Made by a program: the position numbers and the translations under genes | The notes under the pieces: generated by a model | What the model saw: only the letters and a program-made list of their open reading frames with translations | What the model was told of the DNA's origin: nothing | Database searches by the model: none | Source: Mycobacterium sp. MYCO198283 | GTDB lineage: Bacteria; Actinomycetota; Actinomycetes; Mycobacteriales; Mycobacteriaceae | Reading direction: 5' to 3' | NCBI RefSeq assembly: GCF_021213805.1 | Contig: NZ_JAJQJI010000002.1 | Location: forward strand, 310,001 to 374,000 | DNA: 64,000 nt | In this document: piece after piece, positions 16,686-25,915 of the stretch | Numbering within the stretch: the first letter of the stretch is position 1 | Layout: the number at the start of each line of letters is the position of its first letter

Positions 16686-17897
16686 TCAGCTGCGCGGCAG
16701 CGCCCGGGCGGACGCGACGGCGCGCGTGCAGGCCGATTCGATCGCCCGCTCCTGCCCCGCGGCGCTCTGGCAGCCGATGCCGATCCGCACCGGCCCGTCG
16801 ACGAACACCAGCCACTGCACCGTGCGGCTGGGTCGCACTTCGCGGTAGGAGATGACGTCGCGGTCGCCGCGTCGGTCGTCAAAGCGGTAGTCGAGGAAGG
16901 TGCCGGGCGCCGTGTCGATCGCGGTCTGCAGCGCGGCGGACACATCGCCCAGATCGTCGCCCGGCGGCAGCGGCGCCTGGGTGAGGTGGAGCGCGGTCTG
17001 TCGATCCGCCGGCGAGGTCACCTGCACCCGCGCCGATCCGGTACCGCCGGTGATGCGCTCGACGGTCCAGTCGACGGGGATCTCGACCGCGACCCGCCCC
17101 TCGACGAACAGGGCGGTGGGCATCGGTGCCGGCGGGGTGCGCTGAGCAATCGCGAGGAACGGCGCGCCCACGAGGGCTGCGGCCGCCAGCGCGGCGATCA
17201 CCACGAGCCGCCGCCTCGGCCACTGCGTGGCAGTGCCGACGAACTGCCGCTTCACCGGCGCGTCCGCCGGCGGGACCGCGAACAACCGGTCGTCGCCGAC
17301 CGTGGTCGCGCACCGGCCACGCTCGCGCAGGCGCGCGCCGATCATCGTCGCCAGCACGGTGGCGCCGGGCACCTCGTCGGGGCAGTCGATGCCCACCGCG
17401 CCGCGAACGTGGCGGGCCGCCACCTTGACGACCGCGTCCGCGACGTCGGCGGGCGGGGCGTCCCGGCTGACCAGGTCGAGGACCGTCGGTTCCGGCGCGA
17501 CCGTGCAGATGCACACCGCGTCCGGCCCGATCTCGACGATCAGCGCCGCAGCCGGTTCCGCGAGCAGTTCCGCGCGGCGGTGCACGGTCACGTCCGCGGT
17601 CAGCTGCCGGGCGACGGCGGCGACCGTCTCGCACCGAGCGGCGGGCCATGCCGTCGGGAAGACGAGTGCCACGCCGCCGGTGATGCCGCGCAGGGCGCCC
17701 GCGAAGATGCCGTGCCACAGCGCCTCGACCGCAATCGGCTCGTCGTCGAGCAGCACCACGTCGTCGTCGACTCCGGTCAGCGCGGCGTCGACCACCTCGG
17801 CGTCGAGTCGGTCGCACTCCCCCGCACCGGCCCGCCGGACGCAGACGGCACTCGGTCCGACGGCGATCACGGCCCGCCACGTCGTCGCCGCGGTCAT
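16686..17897 (-). CDS. type VII secretion-associated membrane protein (Rv3446c-like)
   Basis: The 403-residue protein has an N-terminal cytoplasmic half of about 230 residues rich in Ala/Val strands. One membrane segment follows ([19 protein letters not shown], about 234-253), then an extracytoplasmic domain with [13 protein letters not shown] and [15 protein letters not shown]. This matches the type VII secretion-associated family represented by Rv3446c. The ATG overlaps the eccC4 stop (ATGA). Its role in ESX-4 is not established; the layout suggests it links the cytoplasmic motor to the periplasm. Confidence 0.82.
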   Translation of the reverse strand: MTAATTWRAVIAVGPSAVCVRRAGAGECDRLDAEVVDAALTGVDDDVVLLDDEPIAVEALWHGIFAGALRGITGGVALVFPTAWPAARCETVAAVARQLTADVTVHRRAELLAEPAAALIVEIGPDAVCICTVAPEPTVLDLVSRDAPPADVADAVVKVAARHVRGAVGIDCPDEVPGATVLATMIGARLRERGRCATTVGDDRLFAVPPADAPVKRQFVGTATQWPRRRLVVIAALAAAALVGAPFLAIAQRTPPAPMPTALFVEGRVAVEIPVDWTVERITGGTGSARVQVTSPADRQTALHLTQAPLPPGDDLGDVSAALQTAIDTAPGTFLDYRFDDRRGDRDVISYREVRPSRTVQWLVFVDGPVRIGIGCQSAAGQERAIESACTRAVASARALPRS

Positions 17898-20353
17898 TCG
17901 GGGCTCCAGGCGACCTGGAGCACCTGTTCGCCACCGCGGCGGGTGACCAGGGTGCCCCGTCCCGGCGGCAGGACGGCCGGTCGCACGCCGCCGATCAGCA
18001 CGCCCTCGTCGGCGCCACCGCTCATCATGAGCCCGGCGCAGCCGACTTCGCGGAGCCGCCCCAAGAGCGGATCGAACATGGCGCGGGCGGCACCGCCGGT
18101 GCGCCGAGCGACCACCAGGTGCAGGCCCACGTCGCGGGCCTGCGGCACGAACTCCAGCAGCGGCAGCAGCGGATTGCCACCGGCGGTGGCGACCAGGTCG
18201 TAATCGTCGACGACGACGTAGATCTCCGGTCCGCTCCACCAGCTCCGGTCACGTAGCTGCGCCTGCGTGACGTCGGCGCCGGGAAGCCGCGAGCGCAGTT
18301 CCGACGTCAGCGCGGTGACGTGTGACTCGAGGGCGGTCGCGGACATCGCGTAGCCGAAGAGGTGGTCGGTCTCGACGACGCCGAGCAGCGTGCGCCGGTA
18401 GTCCACGACCAGCACGCGCGCCGCGCCGGACGCGTCGTGGCACAACGACCTGCACACCGTGCGGAGCACCGCTGTCTTGCCGCAGCCGTTGTCGCCGAGG
18501 ATCAGCAGATGGGACTGCTCGGTGAAATCGAGCCAGACCGGCGCGAGGTCGCCCTCTGCCAGACCCAGCGCCAGCCGAACCGCCGAGCCCTCGCCCGCCG
18601 GCGCGGCGAACTCGACGACCTCCGGGAGCAGGCGCACCGGTGGCGCCGCCTCGTCGCCGTGCCGGGCGCGCAAACCGTCGGCGGCCTCCCCGAGCGCTGC
18701 TGCGAGATCCGCCGCGTCCGCGCGGCCGTCCAGGCGTGGCAGCGCGACCTGCAACTGTTCGCCCGCAGGGGTGATCCCGCGCCCGGGCCGATCGGCGGGC
18801 ACCAGCGCGGCGGCCTTGCGGTCGAGCTCGGAGTCGGCGCTGTCGGCCAGCCGCAGCTCGATGCGGGTACCGAGCTGATCCTTGACGGCTGCCCGCAGCT
18901 CGGCCCACCGCGACGCCGCGATCACCACGTGGATGCCGTAGGACAGCCCGCGGGCGGCGAGGTCGGTGATCGTCGCTTCGAGCGATTCGTGCTCCTGGCG
19001 GATGGCTGACCAGCCGTCCACGACGAGGAAGGCGTCGCCGGACCGCTCCCCCGCGACGGCGGGGTCGCCCGCGGCGCAGCGGCGCCGGAACTCGGCCATG
19101 GAATCGATCCCGAGCTCGCGGAAGCGGTCCTCGCGGGCGCGCAGCAGCATCGTCATGTCGGCGACCGTGCGCCGCACCAGGTCGGGTTGCCCGCGGCCCG
19201 CCACGGCGCCCACGTGCGGCAGCCCGGCGAGCGCCGCGAGCGATCCGCCCCCGAAGTCCAGGCAGTAGCACTGCACGTCGGCGGGGCGGTGGCAGCTCGC
19301 GAGCGCCAGGACGAGCGTCCGCAGCGTCGTCGACTTGCCGGCCTGCGGCGCGCCGACGACGGCCACGTTGCCGGCCGCGCCGCCGAGCTCGACCAGCAGC
19401 GGATCGCGGCGCTGGTCATACGGCCGGTCGATCACGCCGACGGGCACCGCGAGCGGGCCCGCGTGCTCGAGCAGGCGGTCCAGCGGCGGGGATTCGGCCA
19501 GCGGCGGCAGCCACACGCGGTGCGCGTCGGGACCGTGCCCGGTCAGGCAGCCGACGACGGCGTCGAGCACGGTCCGGTTGCCGGCGTCCGGCGCCGCGGC
19601 CGACGGCGACGCGGCCGACGGCGACGCGGCGGCCATGCTGACGCTGCCGACGGGGGCGGCGCAGAACCGCGTCACGCGCGGGCGGGCCGGCGCCGTCGTG
19701 GTCGCCCGGGCGGCCGGCGCGGCGTAGGTGCCCGAGACGTAGGCCGCCTGGAAGCGAGTCAGCTCACCCGACGGGGTGCGGAGGTAGGCGGCGCCCGGGT
19801 TGCCGGGCAGGGTGTGCGCGTCGGGCACACCGAGCACCGTGCGGGATTCGTTGGCGGAGAACGTCTTGAGGCAGATGCGGTAGGACAGGTGCGACTCCAG
19901 GCCCCGCAGCCGGCCCTCGTCGAGGCGCTGGCTCGCCAGCAACAGGTGGATCCGCAGCGACCGGCCGAGCCGCCCGATCGCCACGAACAGCTCGGCGAAC
20001 TCGGGGTGCTGGGTGAGCATCTCGGAGAACTCGTCGACCACGATGAACAGCGCCGGCAGCGGCGGCAGCGCGCGACCTGCGGACCGTGCGCGGTCGTAGT
20101 CGGCGACGCCCGCGCAGCCGGCCGCGCGCAGCACCTCCTGGCGACGGTTCAGCTCCCCCGCCAGCGCGTCCCGCATGCGGGCCACCAGCGGCGCCTCGTC
20201 GGCGAGGTTGGTGATGACCGCCGACACGTGCGGCAGCCGGTCGAACCCGAGAAACGTTGCGCCGCCCTTGAAGTCGACCAGGATGAGGTTCAGGGTGGCG
20301 GGCGAATGGTTGGCCACCAGGCCGAGCGTCAGGGTGCGCAGGAACTCCGACTT
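17894..20353 (-). pseudogene. eccC4: eccC4, 3' part (split by integrated element)
   Basis: This is the C-terminal two thirds of the ESX-4 FtsK/SpoIIIE ATPase. It carries the rest of ATPase domain 1 from Lys of the Walker A ([12 protein letters not shown]), with Walker [10 protein letters not shown] and [10 protein letters not shown]. Domain 2 has [14 protein letters not shown] and domain 3 has [14 protein letters not shown]. At the junction the native GATGSGKS becomes CTYCVTGKS, losing the first glycines of the P-loop. The frame continues into element DNA without an obvious ribosome site, so expression is doubtful. Joining it to 29885-31350 gives a continuous 1,307-residue frame, so the lesion is reversible by excision. 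Confidence 0.93.
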
Positions 20354-20373
20354 ACCCGTTACGCAATAAGTGC
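20332..20373. other. attR-type junction of the satellite
   Basis: The eccC4 sequence (left) meets element DNA here. Comparing both junctions on the minus strand gives CGGGTAAG here and CGGGGAAT at the other end, sharing CGGG, a mismatch, then AA. Element-side arms form an imperfect inverted repeat (14 of 21 bases) whose centre falls exactly on AA, so the crossover dinucleotide is probably AA at 20352-20353. Confidence 0.75.
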
Positions 20374-20506
20374 ACAGTTTCGGCTTGTGGCCGCCCAGCA
20401 CGCTGGCAGGCGCGCCGGGAGGCTTGAGCGGCAGGGCGACCGAGGCTAGCGTGGCGTTTGCTGAGCAGCCCGCAGCGGGCCGCCACCCACCGGAAGGAAA
20501 CCCACA

Positions 20507-20926
20507 GTGAGCAGCAACTACACGACCCCCGCGTGCAGCGGCCACGCAGCGCCAAAGAGTTCGCCACGGCACACCGTCAAGCGACGGGCCGCGTCCACGC
20601 CGGAACCCGCCGCCACTACCGGGGCAGCCCGGCGGGCCTGGCACCAGCCGGTGCAGCTGGCGTTCGAGCAGTGGCGGGATGACGCCAACCAGTGGCGGGC
20701 ACGCGGCGGCGGGCGCTACGTCTACCGCATCACCCGCACAGGCGACCGTGAGTACCACGCGGCGCAGAAGGGAGGCAGCGCCTTCACGCCAGTGGGAGGC
20801 GTGTGCACCACCAGGGCGCAAGCCGAGGACCTGGCGCAGCGGTACGAGAACGGCGCGCCGCAGCTGAGCCACCGGCAATACCGGGACCTGCCCTACAGGG
20901 AGGCTGTGGCGAAGCTGGAGGAGTGA
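20507..20926 (+). CDS. hypothetical satellite protein, sole plus-strand gene
   Basis: The 139-residue protein starts at GTG after a good AAGGAA ribosome site. The N-terminal 45 residues are basic, Ser/Pro-rich and probably disordered. The C-terminal part contains a compact [17 protein letters not shown] segment and a helix ending DLAQRYENG. No family is recognised. It is transcribed opposite to all other element genes and lies next to the attachment site, a common place for accessory cargo in satellites. A role in helper interference or defence is speculation. Confidence 0.65.
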   Translation: MSSNYTTPACSGHAAPKSSPRHTVKRRAASTPEPAATTGAARRAWHQPVQLAFEQWRDDANQWRARGGGRYVYRITRTGDREYHAAQKGGSAFTPVGGVCTTRAQAEDLAQRYENGAPQLSHRQYRDLPYREAVAKLEE

Positions 20927-20958
20927 CGCCCCAGCGGCCCGCCGCTCACCCCCTGCCT

Positions 20959-20990
20959 ACATCACCCCGGCCTGCGCGCCGGGGTGATGT
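20959..20990. terminator. bidirectional terminator hairpin
   Basis: Perfect 13-base arms (20959-20971 and 20978-20990) enclose a six-base loop. The hairpin sits exactly between the converging genes ending at 20926 and 20995, so it probably stops transcription from both sides. Confidence 0.75.
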
Positions 20991-20994
20991 GCTT

Positions 20995-21477
20995 TCAGCT
21001 GCCGGTGAGGTCCTCTGGGCTGCCGCCCAGCTGGCGCAGCGCGTCCATGGCCGCCGGGTTGTCGAGCGTCTCGCGCCGGGGCTTGCCGATGGGGTTGGGG
21101 CGCTTGGCGTGCAGCGCGCGGTCCCACGCCTCATCAGCGCTAACCTCCCGCTGCTCCTCGGCGCGCATGGCCCGCGCCAGCGCGTCGTCATCGCTCATCC
21201 TGCGCCCGCGCCGCCGCACCGGCTGGGGTGGCCTCTGCACAGGCTGGGGTGGTTGTCGCCGCGCAGCTGCGGCGATCACGTCTTCCTCGAACGCCGTGCA
21301 GTCGCAGTCGGCAGGTTCGCACCTGCCGAGGTTTTTGCCGTCGTCAGTGTCCCGGTGGAAGCCCTGGGGGTGGCCGCACGTGCAGGGGTGTTCGGCTGAC
21401 AGCCAGATTTGGAGCATCTTGGCGTTGGCCGCCCCTTCACGCTTGTGGTGTCCTGCCCAGGGGCTACGTTTCGGCAT
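20995..21477 (-). CDS. hypothetical Cys-rich satellite protein
   Basis: The 160-residue protein has a Cys/His cluster near the N-terminus (HPCTCGHPQGFH and RCEPADCDC) that could bind zinc. It continues with a Gln/Pro/Arg-rich linker (RRQPPQPVQRPPQPVRRRG) and an acidic helical tail starting MSDDDALARAM; that internal Met could be a second start. No family is recognised. Late-operon position next to a possible small terminase suggests a packaging or morphogenesis role, but that is weak. Confidence 0.6.
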   Translation of the reverse strand: MPKRSPWAGHHKREGAANAKMLQIWLSAEHPCTCGHPQGFHRDTDDGKNLGRCEPADCDCTAFEEDVIAAAARRQPPQPVQRPPQPVRRRGRRMSDDDALARAMRAEEQREVSADEAWDRALHAKRPNPIGKPRRETLDNPAAMDALRQLGGSPEDLTGS

Positions 21478-21560
21478 TCGGCTAACTTCCGTCGCGGATG
21501 TTTCTACGGGGTGGGGGCGCAGTTAGACCTGGCCGGTACACCGCCAGCAACTATGGTGCC

Positions 21561-21869
21561 TCACCCACCGCTCGATTCGGGCGGCGCCACGCCGGGACTG
21601 CCCAGCGCGCTTAGCAGACGGCTTACCGCCCGCGCGCCCCGGGGGTCCCCGGCACAGGCGGCCCGGTACGCGGCAGCGAAGGCTGCCGCCACGGCAGCCT
21701 GGTCCAGCCCGGCGGCCAGCTGGCGCCGCACCGCCTTGACGACACCGCGCAGGGAGAGGTCCAGGCCGGGCTGCGCCGCCATGGCGCGGTAGCTGTGGCC
21801 CGCCAGGTACAGCCGCAGCAGCTGCGCATCACGGGCCGCCCGCGCCGCGTCGTCGTAGAGCCTCGGCAT
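21561..21869 (-). CDS. HTH protein, possible small terminase subunit
   Basis: The 102-residue protein has a homeodomain-like helix-turn-helix (LRLYLAGHSYRAMAAQPGLDLS), as in the DNA-binding end of small terminase subunits, and an Ala-rich helical C-terminus. The ATG at 21867-21869 follows a GGGAGGG ribosome site. If it is TerS, the element would redirect a helper's large terminase to package its own DNA, as phage-inducible islands do. A simple regulator is the alternative. Confidence 0.5.
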   Translation of the reverse strand: MPRLYDDAARAARDAQLLRLYLAGHSYRAMAAQPGLDLSLRGVVKAVRRQLAAGLDQAAVAAAFAAAYRAACAGDPRGARAVSRLLSALGSPGVAPPESSGG

Positions 21870-22339
21870 CGCGCCCTCCCTCTGGTACACACCCAGAACC
21901 GACTGCGCGCCGGGTGTTCACTTTGGTGGTAAACGCCCAGCCGCTCCGACTGACGCCGTAGCCGGGCGAATCCGGCCAGATCACGGCTGTTCTAGGCCCC
22001 GCCAGCGGCCTCCCAGCTGACCCCGCCAGGCCGGTGTTGCGCGTTCACCATGGCGGGGGGAGAAAACCGGAGCCGGATCGGTCGGGGGCTGGCCAGGTTG
22101 GGGACTTTGAGCACCCCCTTACCCCCCGTGGGTCGGCGCGGTGGTGGCGGTGTTGGGCTGCCGCTGTGGTCGCCGCTGGCGCTCGTTGGCGTGCCGCCTG
22201 GTGTGGTTGCTTGGCCGTGCTGCGCGGCCCGGTGGGCTGGACGCGGTAGGGGCCGGTGGTCTGGCCTGGCGGTGCCGCGCAGCACGGTGCTCGGTTGGGT
22301 GGCGGTGCGGGCCGCTGGTCTGGACCCGCACCGCACACC
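21870..22339. other. non-coding stretch in the satellite
   Basis: About 470 bases show no gene with a convincing ribosome site on either strand. The DNA is G/T-biased on the plus strand (for example GGTGGTGGCGGTGTTGGG from 22139). It lies between the capsid operon terminator and the HTH gene. It could hold the promoter for the leftward genes or a packaging site. Nothing specific is visible. Confidence 0.4.
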
Positions 22340-22381
22340 CTTGCCGCCGCCACGACTGACGAGGAGGCACGCGGCGGCAAG
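22340..22381 (-). terminator. capsid-operon terminator hairpin
   Basis: Perfect 11-base arms CTTGCCGCCGC (22340-22350) and its complement (22371-22381) enclose a 20-base loop. The hairpin begins five bases after the stop at 22387, as expected for the end of the minus-strand operon. There is no U-tract. Confidence 0.55.
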
Positions 22382-22386
22382 CTCTC

Positions 22387-22563
22387 CTACACGGCGCCGG
22401 ACAGGATGGCGGGCTGCACCAGGGTGACGCCGTAGGCGTGACGGCTGCGCAGGGCACGGCGCCGCACCAGGTCGAGCACACGCTCGGGTGTGATGCCCAT
22501 GCGCTTGGCGCACTGGCTGATCTCCAGCCACTCGCCGCCGTCGTCCTGGTCCCACACGTTCAC
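22387..22563 (-). CDS. small HTH-like satellite protein
   Basis: A 58-residue protein starts at GTG overlapping the preceding stop (GTGA). It reads as a compact helix-turn-helix of the excisionase/MerR type (WLEISQCAKRMGITPERVLD) followed by RSRHAYGVTLVQPAI. It is the last gene of the capsid-side operon. It may regulate late genes or be a second recombination factor; there is no direct evidence. Confidence 0.6.
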   Translation of the reverse strand: MNVWDQDDGGEWLEISQCAKRMGITPERVLDLVRRRALRSRHAYGVTLVQPAILSGAV

Positions 22564-22730
22564 GGGCGCTGCTGCTTGCGCAGCCACCGGCGCCCGGCAG
22601 CCAGCGCCAGCGCCTCCGTCTTGTTGGTGTCGTGCGCCGTGTGGACCGCACCCCACGGTGCGCGCCAGGTCCAGCGCCACCGCCCGTTACCGGTGGGCAC
22701 CGCCGTGATCCCGTCCTCGGTGGCAGGCAT
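22560..22730 (-). CDS. small hypothetical satellite protein
   Basis: A 56-residue protein whose ATG overlaps the capsid stop by one base (TAATG). It is rich in Trp and basic residues (NGRWRWTWRAPWG, GRRWLRKQQRP), like the small beta-rich N-terminal DNA-binding modules of phage integrases. Function is unknown; its position between capsid and the small HTH gene suggests a late or structural accessory. Confidence 0.6.
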   Translation of the reverse strand: MPATEDGITAVPTGNGRWRWTWRAPWGAVHTAHDTNKTEALALAAGRRWLRKQQRP

Positions 22731-23917
22731 TACGGCGTCAGGTCGATAACGGCGATGGCGCTGGGCCGCAGCACGCCCAGCCCGAAGCGGCCTTCCCCGC
22801 GGGCGATGAACTGGTTCTTGGTGAACAGTTCGCCGGACATGTCCAGCAGCACGTTGACTGCCTCCCGCACGTACAGCCGCACCACGCTCCAGTCGGCAAG
22901 CAGTGCGGTGCCTGCCGGGACGCTGGGGCTGATGACGCGCTGGATCTCGGGGCCGCCGAAGATGTTGGCGCTGGTGCCGAATCCGGCGCCGGGATCGTTG
23001 GCGTAGCCGCCGGTGAGGAACCCGCCGTCTGTGCCCCAGCGGGTGAGGTCCACTGTCTCCGCGTCCGTGGGGTGCATCACCACCGCGTTGGGAGCTTCGC
23101 CGGCCAGCTGCAGCGCGGACAGCGCCTTGCGCATGGTGGTGGGCACGCTGGTGGCGTAGGCGACCTGTGTGGTGCCGGGCACCGCACGCACGCCCAGCAT
23201 GTTCTCCCCGGTGCCGTTGCCCACGATGACCTGGCGCTCCAGCGCGTCCAGCACGCCCTCTGCCATCTCGGTGGCCAGCCACTGCTCCAGGCCCTCCACG
23301 TCCTGCAGCAGCCGGATGGGGGCGGGCTCGGACAGGTGGGCGATGACGCGGGCACGGTCCTGCACCGCGGTGGTGGTCAGCACGCTGGTGGGCTTGAGCG
23401 CGTTGTCGGCCACCGGTGCCGCGTTGTTGGTGCGCACGGTCTGCCGGAAGTACTCGAAGGCGTTGCCCTCCAGTTGCTTGCGGTTGACCAGCAGGTCGAT
23501 GAGCCGCTTGGGCCGGGCCATGGGCGTCACGGTCGGCTCCACCAGGCGGGGCACGTCCACTGCGCCGCTGGTGAGTGCGCGGCCCTCCCCGCCCATGCTG
23601 TGGATGGCCTGCGCTGCGCGTTGCGCCCACGCCGCGCTCTCGGACTCTGCGCCACCGCCGGGCTGGCCGGACGCCTGGCGCACGCGCTGCGCATCGTGGT
23701 TGAGCTTTCCGCTGCGCTGGAGTTCGCCGCGCTGGTGTTCGATCAGTTCGTCCAGTTCTGCGATGTGGGCGGTGCGCTGCCGCCACTCGGTGGTCTCTTC
23801 CGGCGTGAGGTGGGTGCGGCCCTCCCCCTCGGCGTTGTCGAGGATGGCGGTGACCTTGGCGGCGGCCTGATCGCGCAGCGCCACCAGGCGGTCGAGTTGT
23901 TCCTGGATGCCAGACAT
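22730..23917 (-). CDS. HK97-fold phage major capsid protein
   Basis: The 395-residue protein has a typical HK97-type plan. An N-terminal coiled-coil scaffold or delta domain covers about residues 1-75 (MSGIQEQLDRLVALRDQAA). The capsid body follows, with ALERQVIVGNGTGENMLGV and VMHPTDAETVDLTRWG, and ends in LFTKNQFIARGEGRFGLGV. The ATG follows a GGAGA ribosome site. No prohead protease gene is adjacent, so the scaffold must be removed by a helper protease or left uncut. It is the only structural protein of the element, as in phiRv1/phiRv2. Confidence 0.92.
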   Translation of the reverse strand: MSGIQEQLDRLVALRDQAAAKVTAILDNAEGEGRTHLTPEETTEWRQRTAHIAELDELIEHQRGELQRSGKLNHDAQRVRQASGQPGGGAESESAAWAQRAAQAIHSMGGEGRALTSGAVDVPRLVEPTVTPMARPKRLIDLLVNRKQLEGNAFEYFRQTVRTNNAAPVADNALKPTSVLTTTAVQDRARVIAHLSEPAPIRLLQDVEGLEQWLATEMAEGVLDALERQVIVGNGTGENMLGVRAVPGTTQVAYATSVPTTMRKALSALQLAGEAPNAVVMHPTDAETVDLTRWGTDGGFLTGGYANDPGAGFGTSANIFGGPEIQRVISPSVPAGTALLADWSVVRLYVREAVNVLLDMSGELFTKNQFIARGEGRFGLGVLRPSAIAVIDLTP

Positions 23918-24220
23918 TGGCGTGTCTCCTGTGGGTAGGCGCGCGCGACGAATCGCGTTTCCGCGCAACGCATGTGCATAGCTGATTGAGTGGCCCGCGT
24001 GCCCTGTGCCAGGGCGCCTACGGGCCGCCGCCAGCCGGTTCGGCCTGTCCGTCGCGTCCGACGCGCTCACGTTCCAGCTGGCGATGGGCGCCCCGCCGGA
24101 CCAGCCCGTCAGCGGACCAGCGGTTTGCCTTGCGCCGGATGCTACGCCCGCCCGCCGACACCCGTCTAGCGGTCGCGCTGGCGCGGCGTGTTGCCGTAAG
24201 TGCCCAGCGCGCTTGGCATT
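23918..24220. promoter_or_regulatory. gap upstream of the capsid gene with near-palindrome
   Basis: These 303 bases hold no convincing gene. GCCCAGCGCGCTTGGC at 24202-24217 differs by one base from a perfect 16-bp palindrome and matches GCCAAGCGCGCTTGGC at 28250. It is the only break in the otherwise overlapping minus-strand operon. A late promoter controlled by an operator-binding protein is the natural reading. Confidence 0.4.
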
Positions 24221-24688
24221 TCAGCTATCCGCGGGCGGCGTGCTGATTTCCTTCCACGTGGGCAGCCCGCGCAGGTCCGGTGGCGGCTTGCCCTCCCGCG
24301 CCCGCCGGTTCTCCTCCGCGGCGATGATCTGGAACCGTGCCTCCTCGTTGGCCCGCACCCACGCCCGGCGGTCGAACTCGTCCACCAGCGCCTCCACCAG
24401 CTGGCGGCACCACTGCGCCAGGGCCGGGATGGGCGAGCAGCACCAGCGGGACTGCCCGAAGTGGTCGCGCAGCACCACCAGTTCGCCAAGGCGCAGGGTG
24501 TCCAGGCCGGGCGGGTCCAGGTGGCGCTGGTCCAGGCCTAGGTCCCACTGGATGCGCCAGCACCAGCCGTCAGCCCAGGCGGCGGCGGTGTGCGCGGTGG
24601 GCAGGCGGGACAGCATGCTGAACTCCGCGTCCAGCTGCATCACGGCCTCGGCGGGCAGCTGGCGCAGCTGCCCCGGCAGATCGGTCAT
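24221..24688 (-). CDS. hypothetical satellite protein
   Basis: The 155-residue protein is rich in Trp and Leu (WADGWCWRIQWDLGLDQ, IPALAQWCRQLVEALVDEFDRRAW) and predicted mostly helical, with a basic C-terminus. The ATG overlaps the HNH stop (ATGA). No family is recognised. It is the last gene of the early operon, just before the regulatory gap and capsid gene. Confidence 0.65.
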   Translation of the reverse strand: MTDLPGQLRQLPAEAVMQLDAEFSMLSRLPTAHTAAAWADGWCWRIQWDLGLDQRHLDPPGLDTLRLGELVVLRDHFGQSRWCCSPIPALAQWCRQLVEALVDEFDRRAWVRANEEARFQIIAAEENRRAREGKPPPDLRGLPTWKEISTPPADS

Positions 24689-25281
24689 GGCGTTCCCCTC
24701 TGGTTGTTGTTTGGCGCCGTGGCGCCACGGTGCAGGGTGGTGGCGCGGAGGCGGCCCTTACCGTCTGCGGCCACGATGGTGTGCAGGCCGCGGCAGTCCC
24801 GCGAGCACGGCGCAAGCTCGTACCCGGCTTCCCACGCTTCGGCGGCACAGGACCAGTGCGTGATCTCCGCGCGGGCCTCGGTATGGCACACCAGCGCGGC
24901 GGGCGGCTGCGCAGCATGCTGTGCCGGGTGGCGTCGTGCCGCCGCGTCTTTCGGCGGCGGCGGCGCCCACCGCAGGTTCGCCAGGCGGCAATCTCCAGGA
25001 TCGTCATTGGCGTAGGCCGGGCGGCAACCCGGCGGCGCCTCACCCACGAAGGTGCGCAGCACCAATACGGCCAGCCGGTAGGTGGTGGTGCGGCCTGCCG
25101 CGGAGAAGCTGACTTGCAGCTGTCCGTCGCGGGTCCACACGGCGCTCAGCAGTTGGCCGTGGCGTGTGCGTGTCTCCCCCAGCTGGTGCACCGTGCGGTC
25201 CAGGCTGCGGACACGGGCCAGGTCGGACACCTCGTACAGCTGCTCCCAGCCCGGCACCGGGCGCCACTGCTCAGACGGCAT
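24685..25281 (-). CDS. NUMOD4/HNH-like protein, probably degenerate
   Basis: The 198-residue protein begins with a clear NUMOD4 module (EQWRPVPGWEQLYEVSD). It is followed by an HNH-type region ending DCRLANLRWAPPP. In active HNH enzymes this region reads roughly V-H-R-L and C-H-x-N-G-D; here it is LAVLVLRTF and AYANDDPGD, so the catalytic His residues seem lost. The C-terminal half is Cys/His-containing and unassigned. It overlaps its upstream gene by 11 bases. It may be a DNA-binding relic of a homing endonuclease. Confidence 0.7.
   Translation of the reverse strand: MPSEQWRPVPGWEQLYEVSDLARVRSLDRTVHQLGETRTRHGQLLSAVWTRDGQLQVSFSAAGRTTTYRLAVLVLRTFVGEAPPGCRPAYANDDPGDCRLANLRWAPPPPKDAAARRHPAQHAAQPPAALVCHTEARAEITHWSCAAEAWEAGYELAPCSRDCRGLHTIVAADGKGRLRATTLHRGATAPNNNQRGTP
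24712..24727. repeat. TGGCGCC repeat motif
   Basis: TGGCGCCGTGGCGCCA contains two GGCGCC palindromes and matches, with one base change, the arms of the large inverted repeat at 26719-26770. It may be a binding site shared across the element. Confidence 0.35.
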
Positions 25282-25915
25282 CCGGTTCCCGGTCCTCCTG
25301 CAGCACAGCGCGCTTCGCGGCCTCCGCGTGGCGCCGTGCCGCCGCTGCATTGGCCGCCGTGACCGCAGACCCCCGGATGACGTAGGCCACCAGGGCTGGC
25401 CAATCCGTGTCAGCCACCCACCGCCGGGTGGTGAGGGCGGCGCTCATGCGCAGCAGCCGCCGCACAGTGCGCAGTTCCTCCGCGCGTATGCGGGCGTCCC
25501 CGCGGGCCTGGCGCCGCACCCGGTCGCAGTCCGCGTGCACCAGGCGCCAGCGCAGCGGCGGCAGGTGCTGGCCTGCCACCCCGTGCTCTGCGCGCCACTG
25601 CGCCAGCGTGGCGGTGCGGCGCATGGCGGCGTGGCGGTCCACCGCGGCGTAGCCCCGGCGCTGCGCGGTGATCTCCTCGCGGCACACCATGCACACCAGG
25701 TCGAACGTGTCGCGGCCCGGCCACGGCGGCGGCAAGTGCGCCGGGTCTGCCGCTGCAGCAGCAGCTGCCCCCTCGACCCGTTCGCGGTGGCGGTCCCCTG
25801 GGCTGCGCATGCGGCGGCCCACGCACGGCTGGCCCACCTCCGCGTGGCACACCGGGCACGGCACCAGCAGCGCCGGGTCCTTGGCGGGATTGCCGGCGAC
25901 AGGCGGTGTGGTCAC
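25271..25915 (-). CDS. hypothetical zinc-finger-like satellite protein
   Basis: The 214-residue protein has CPVCHAEVGQPCVGRR near the N-terminus, a pattern common in actinophage zinc-finger proteins, and a second CMVC knuckle near residue 75. The rest is Arg/Ala-rich and helical. The GTG overlaps the preceding stop (GTGA). It likely binds nucleic acid; the role is unknown. Confidence 0.65.
   Translation of the reverse strand: MTTPPVAGNPAKDPALLVPCPVCHAEVGQPCVGRRMRSPGDRHRERVEGAAAAAAADPAHLPPPWPGRDTFDLVCMVCREEITAQRRGYAAVDRHAAMRRTATLAQWRAEHGVAGQHLPPLRWRLVHADCDRVRRQARGDARIRAEELRTVRRLLRMSAALTTRRWVADTDWPALVAYVIRGSAVTAANAAAARRHAEAAKRAVLQEDREPDAV

Noticed and set aside
20355..20358. CGGG as the integrase crossover core
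   Set aside because: CGGG is shared by both junctions, but the element-arm inverted repeat centres on the AA two bases further. AA also yields a GGGAAG codon pair for Gly-Lys, so AA is preferred. Either choice gives the same reading frame.
21600..21615. GCCCAGCGCGCTTAGC as a third copy of the satellite operator
   Set aside because: It has two mismatches from the palindrome and lies inside the coding sequence of the HTH gene, so chance is sufficient.
22034..22651. Overlapping open frames on both strands in the satellite gap
   Set aside because: None has a supported start or recognisable sequence. They reflect the G/T-rich composition.
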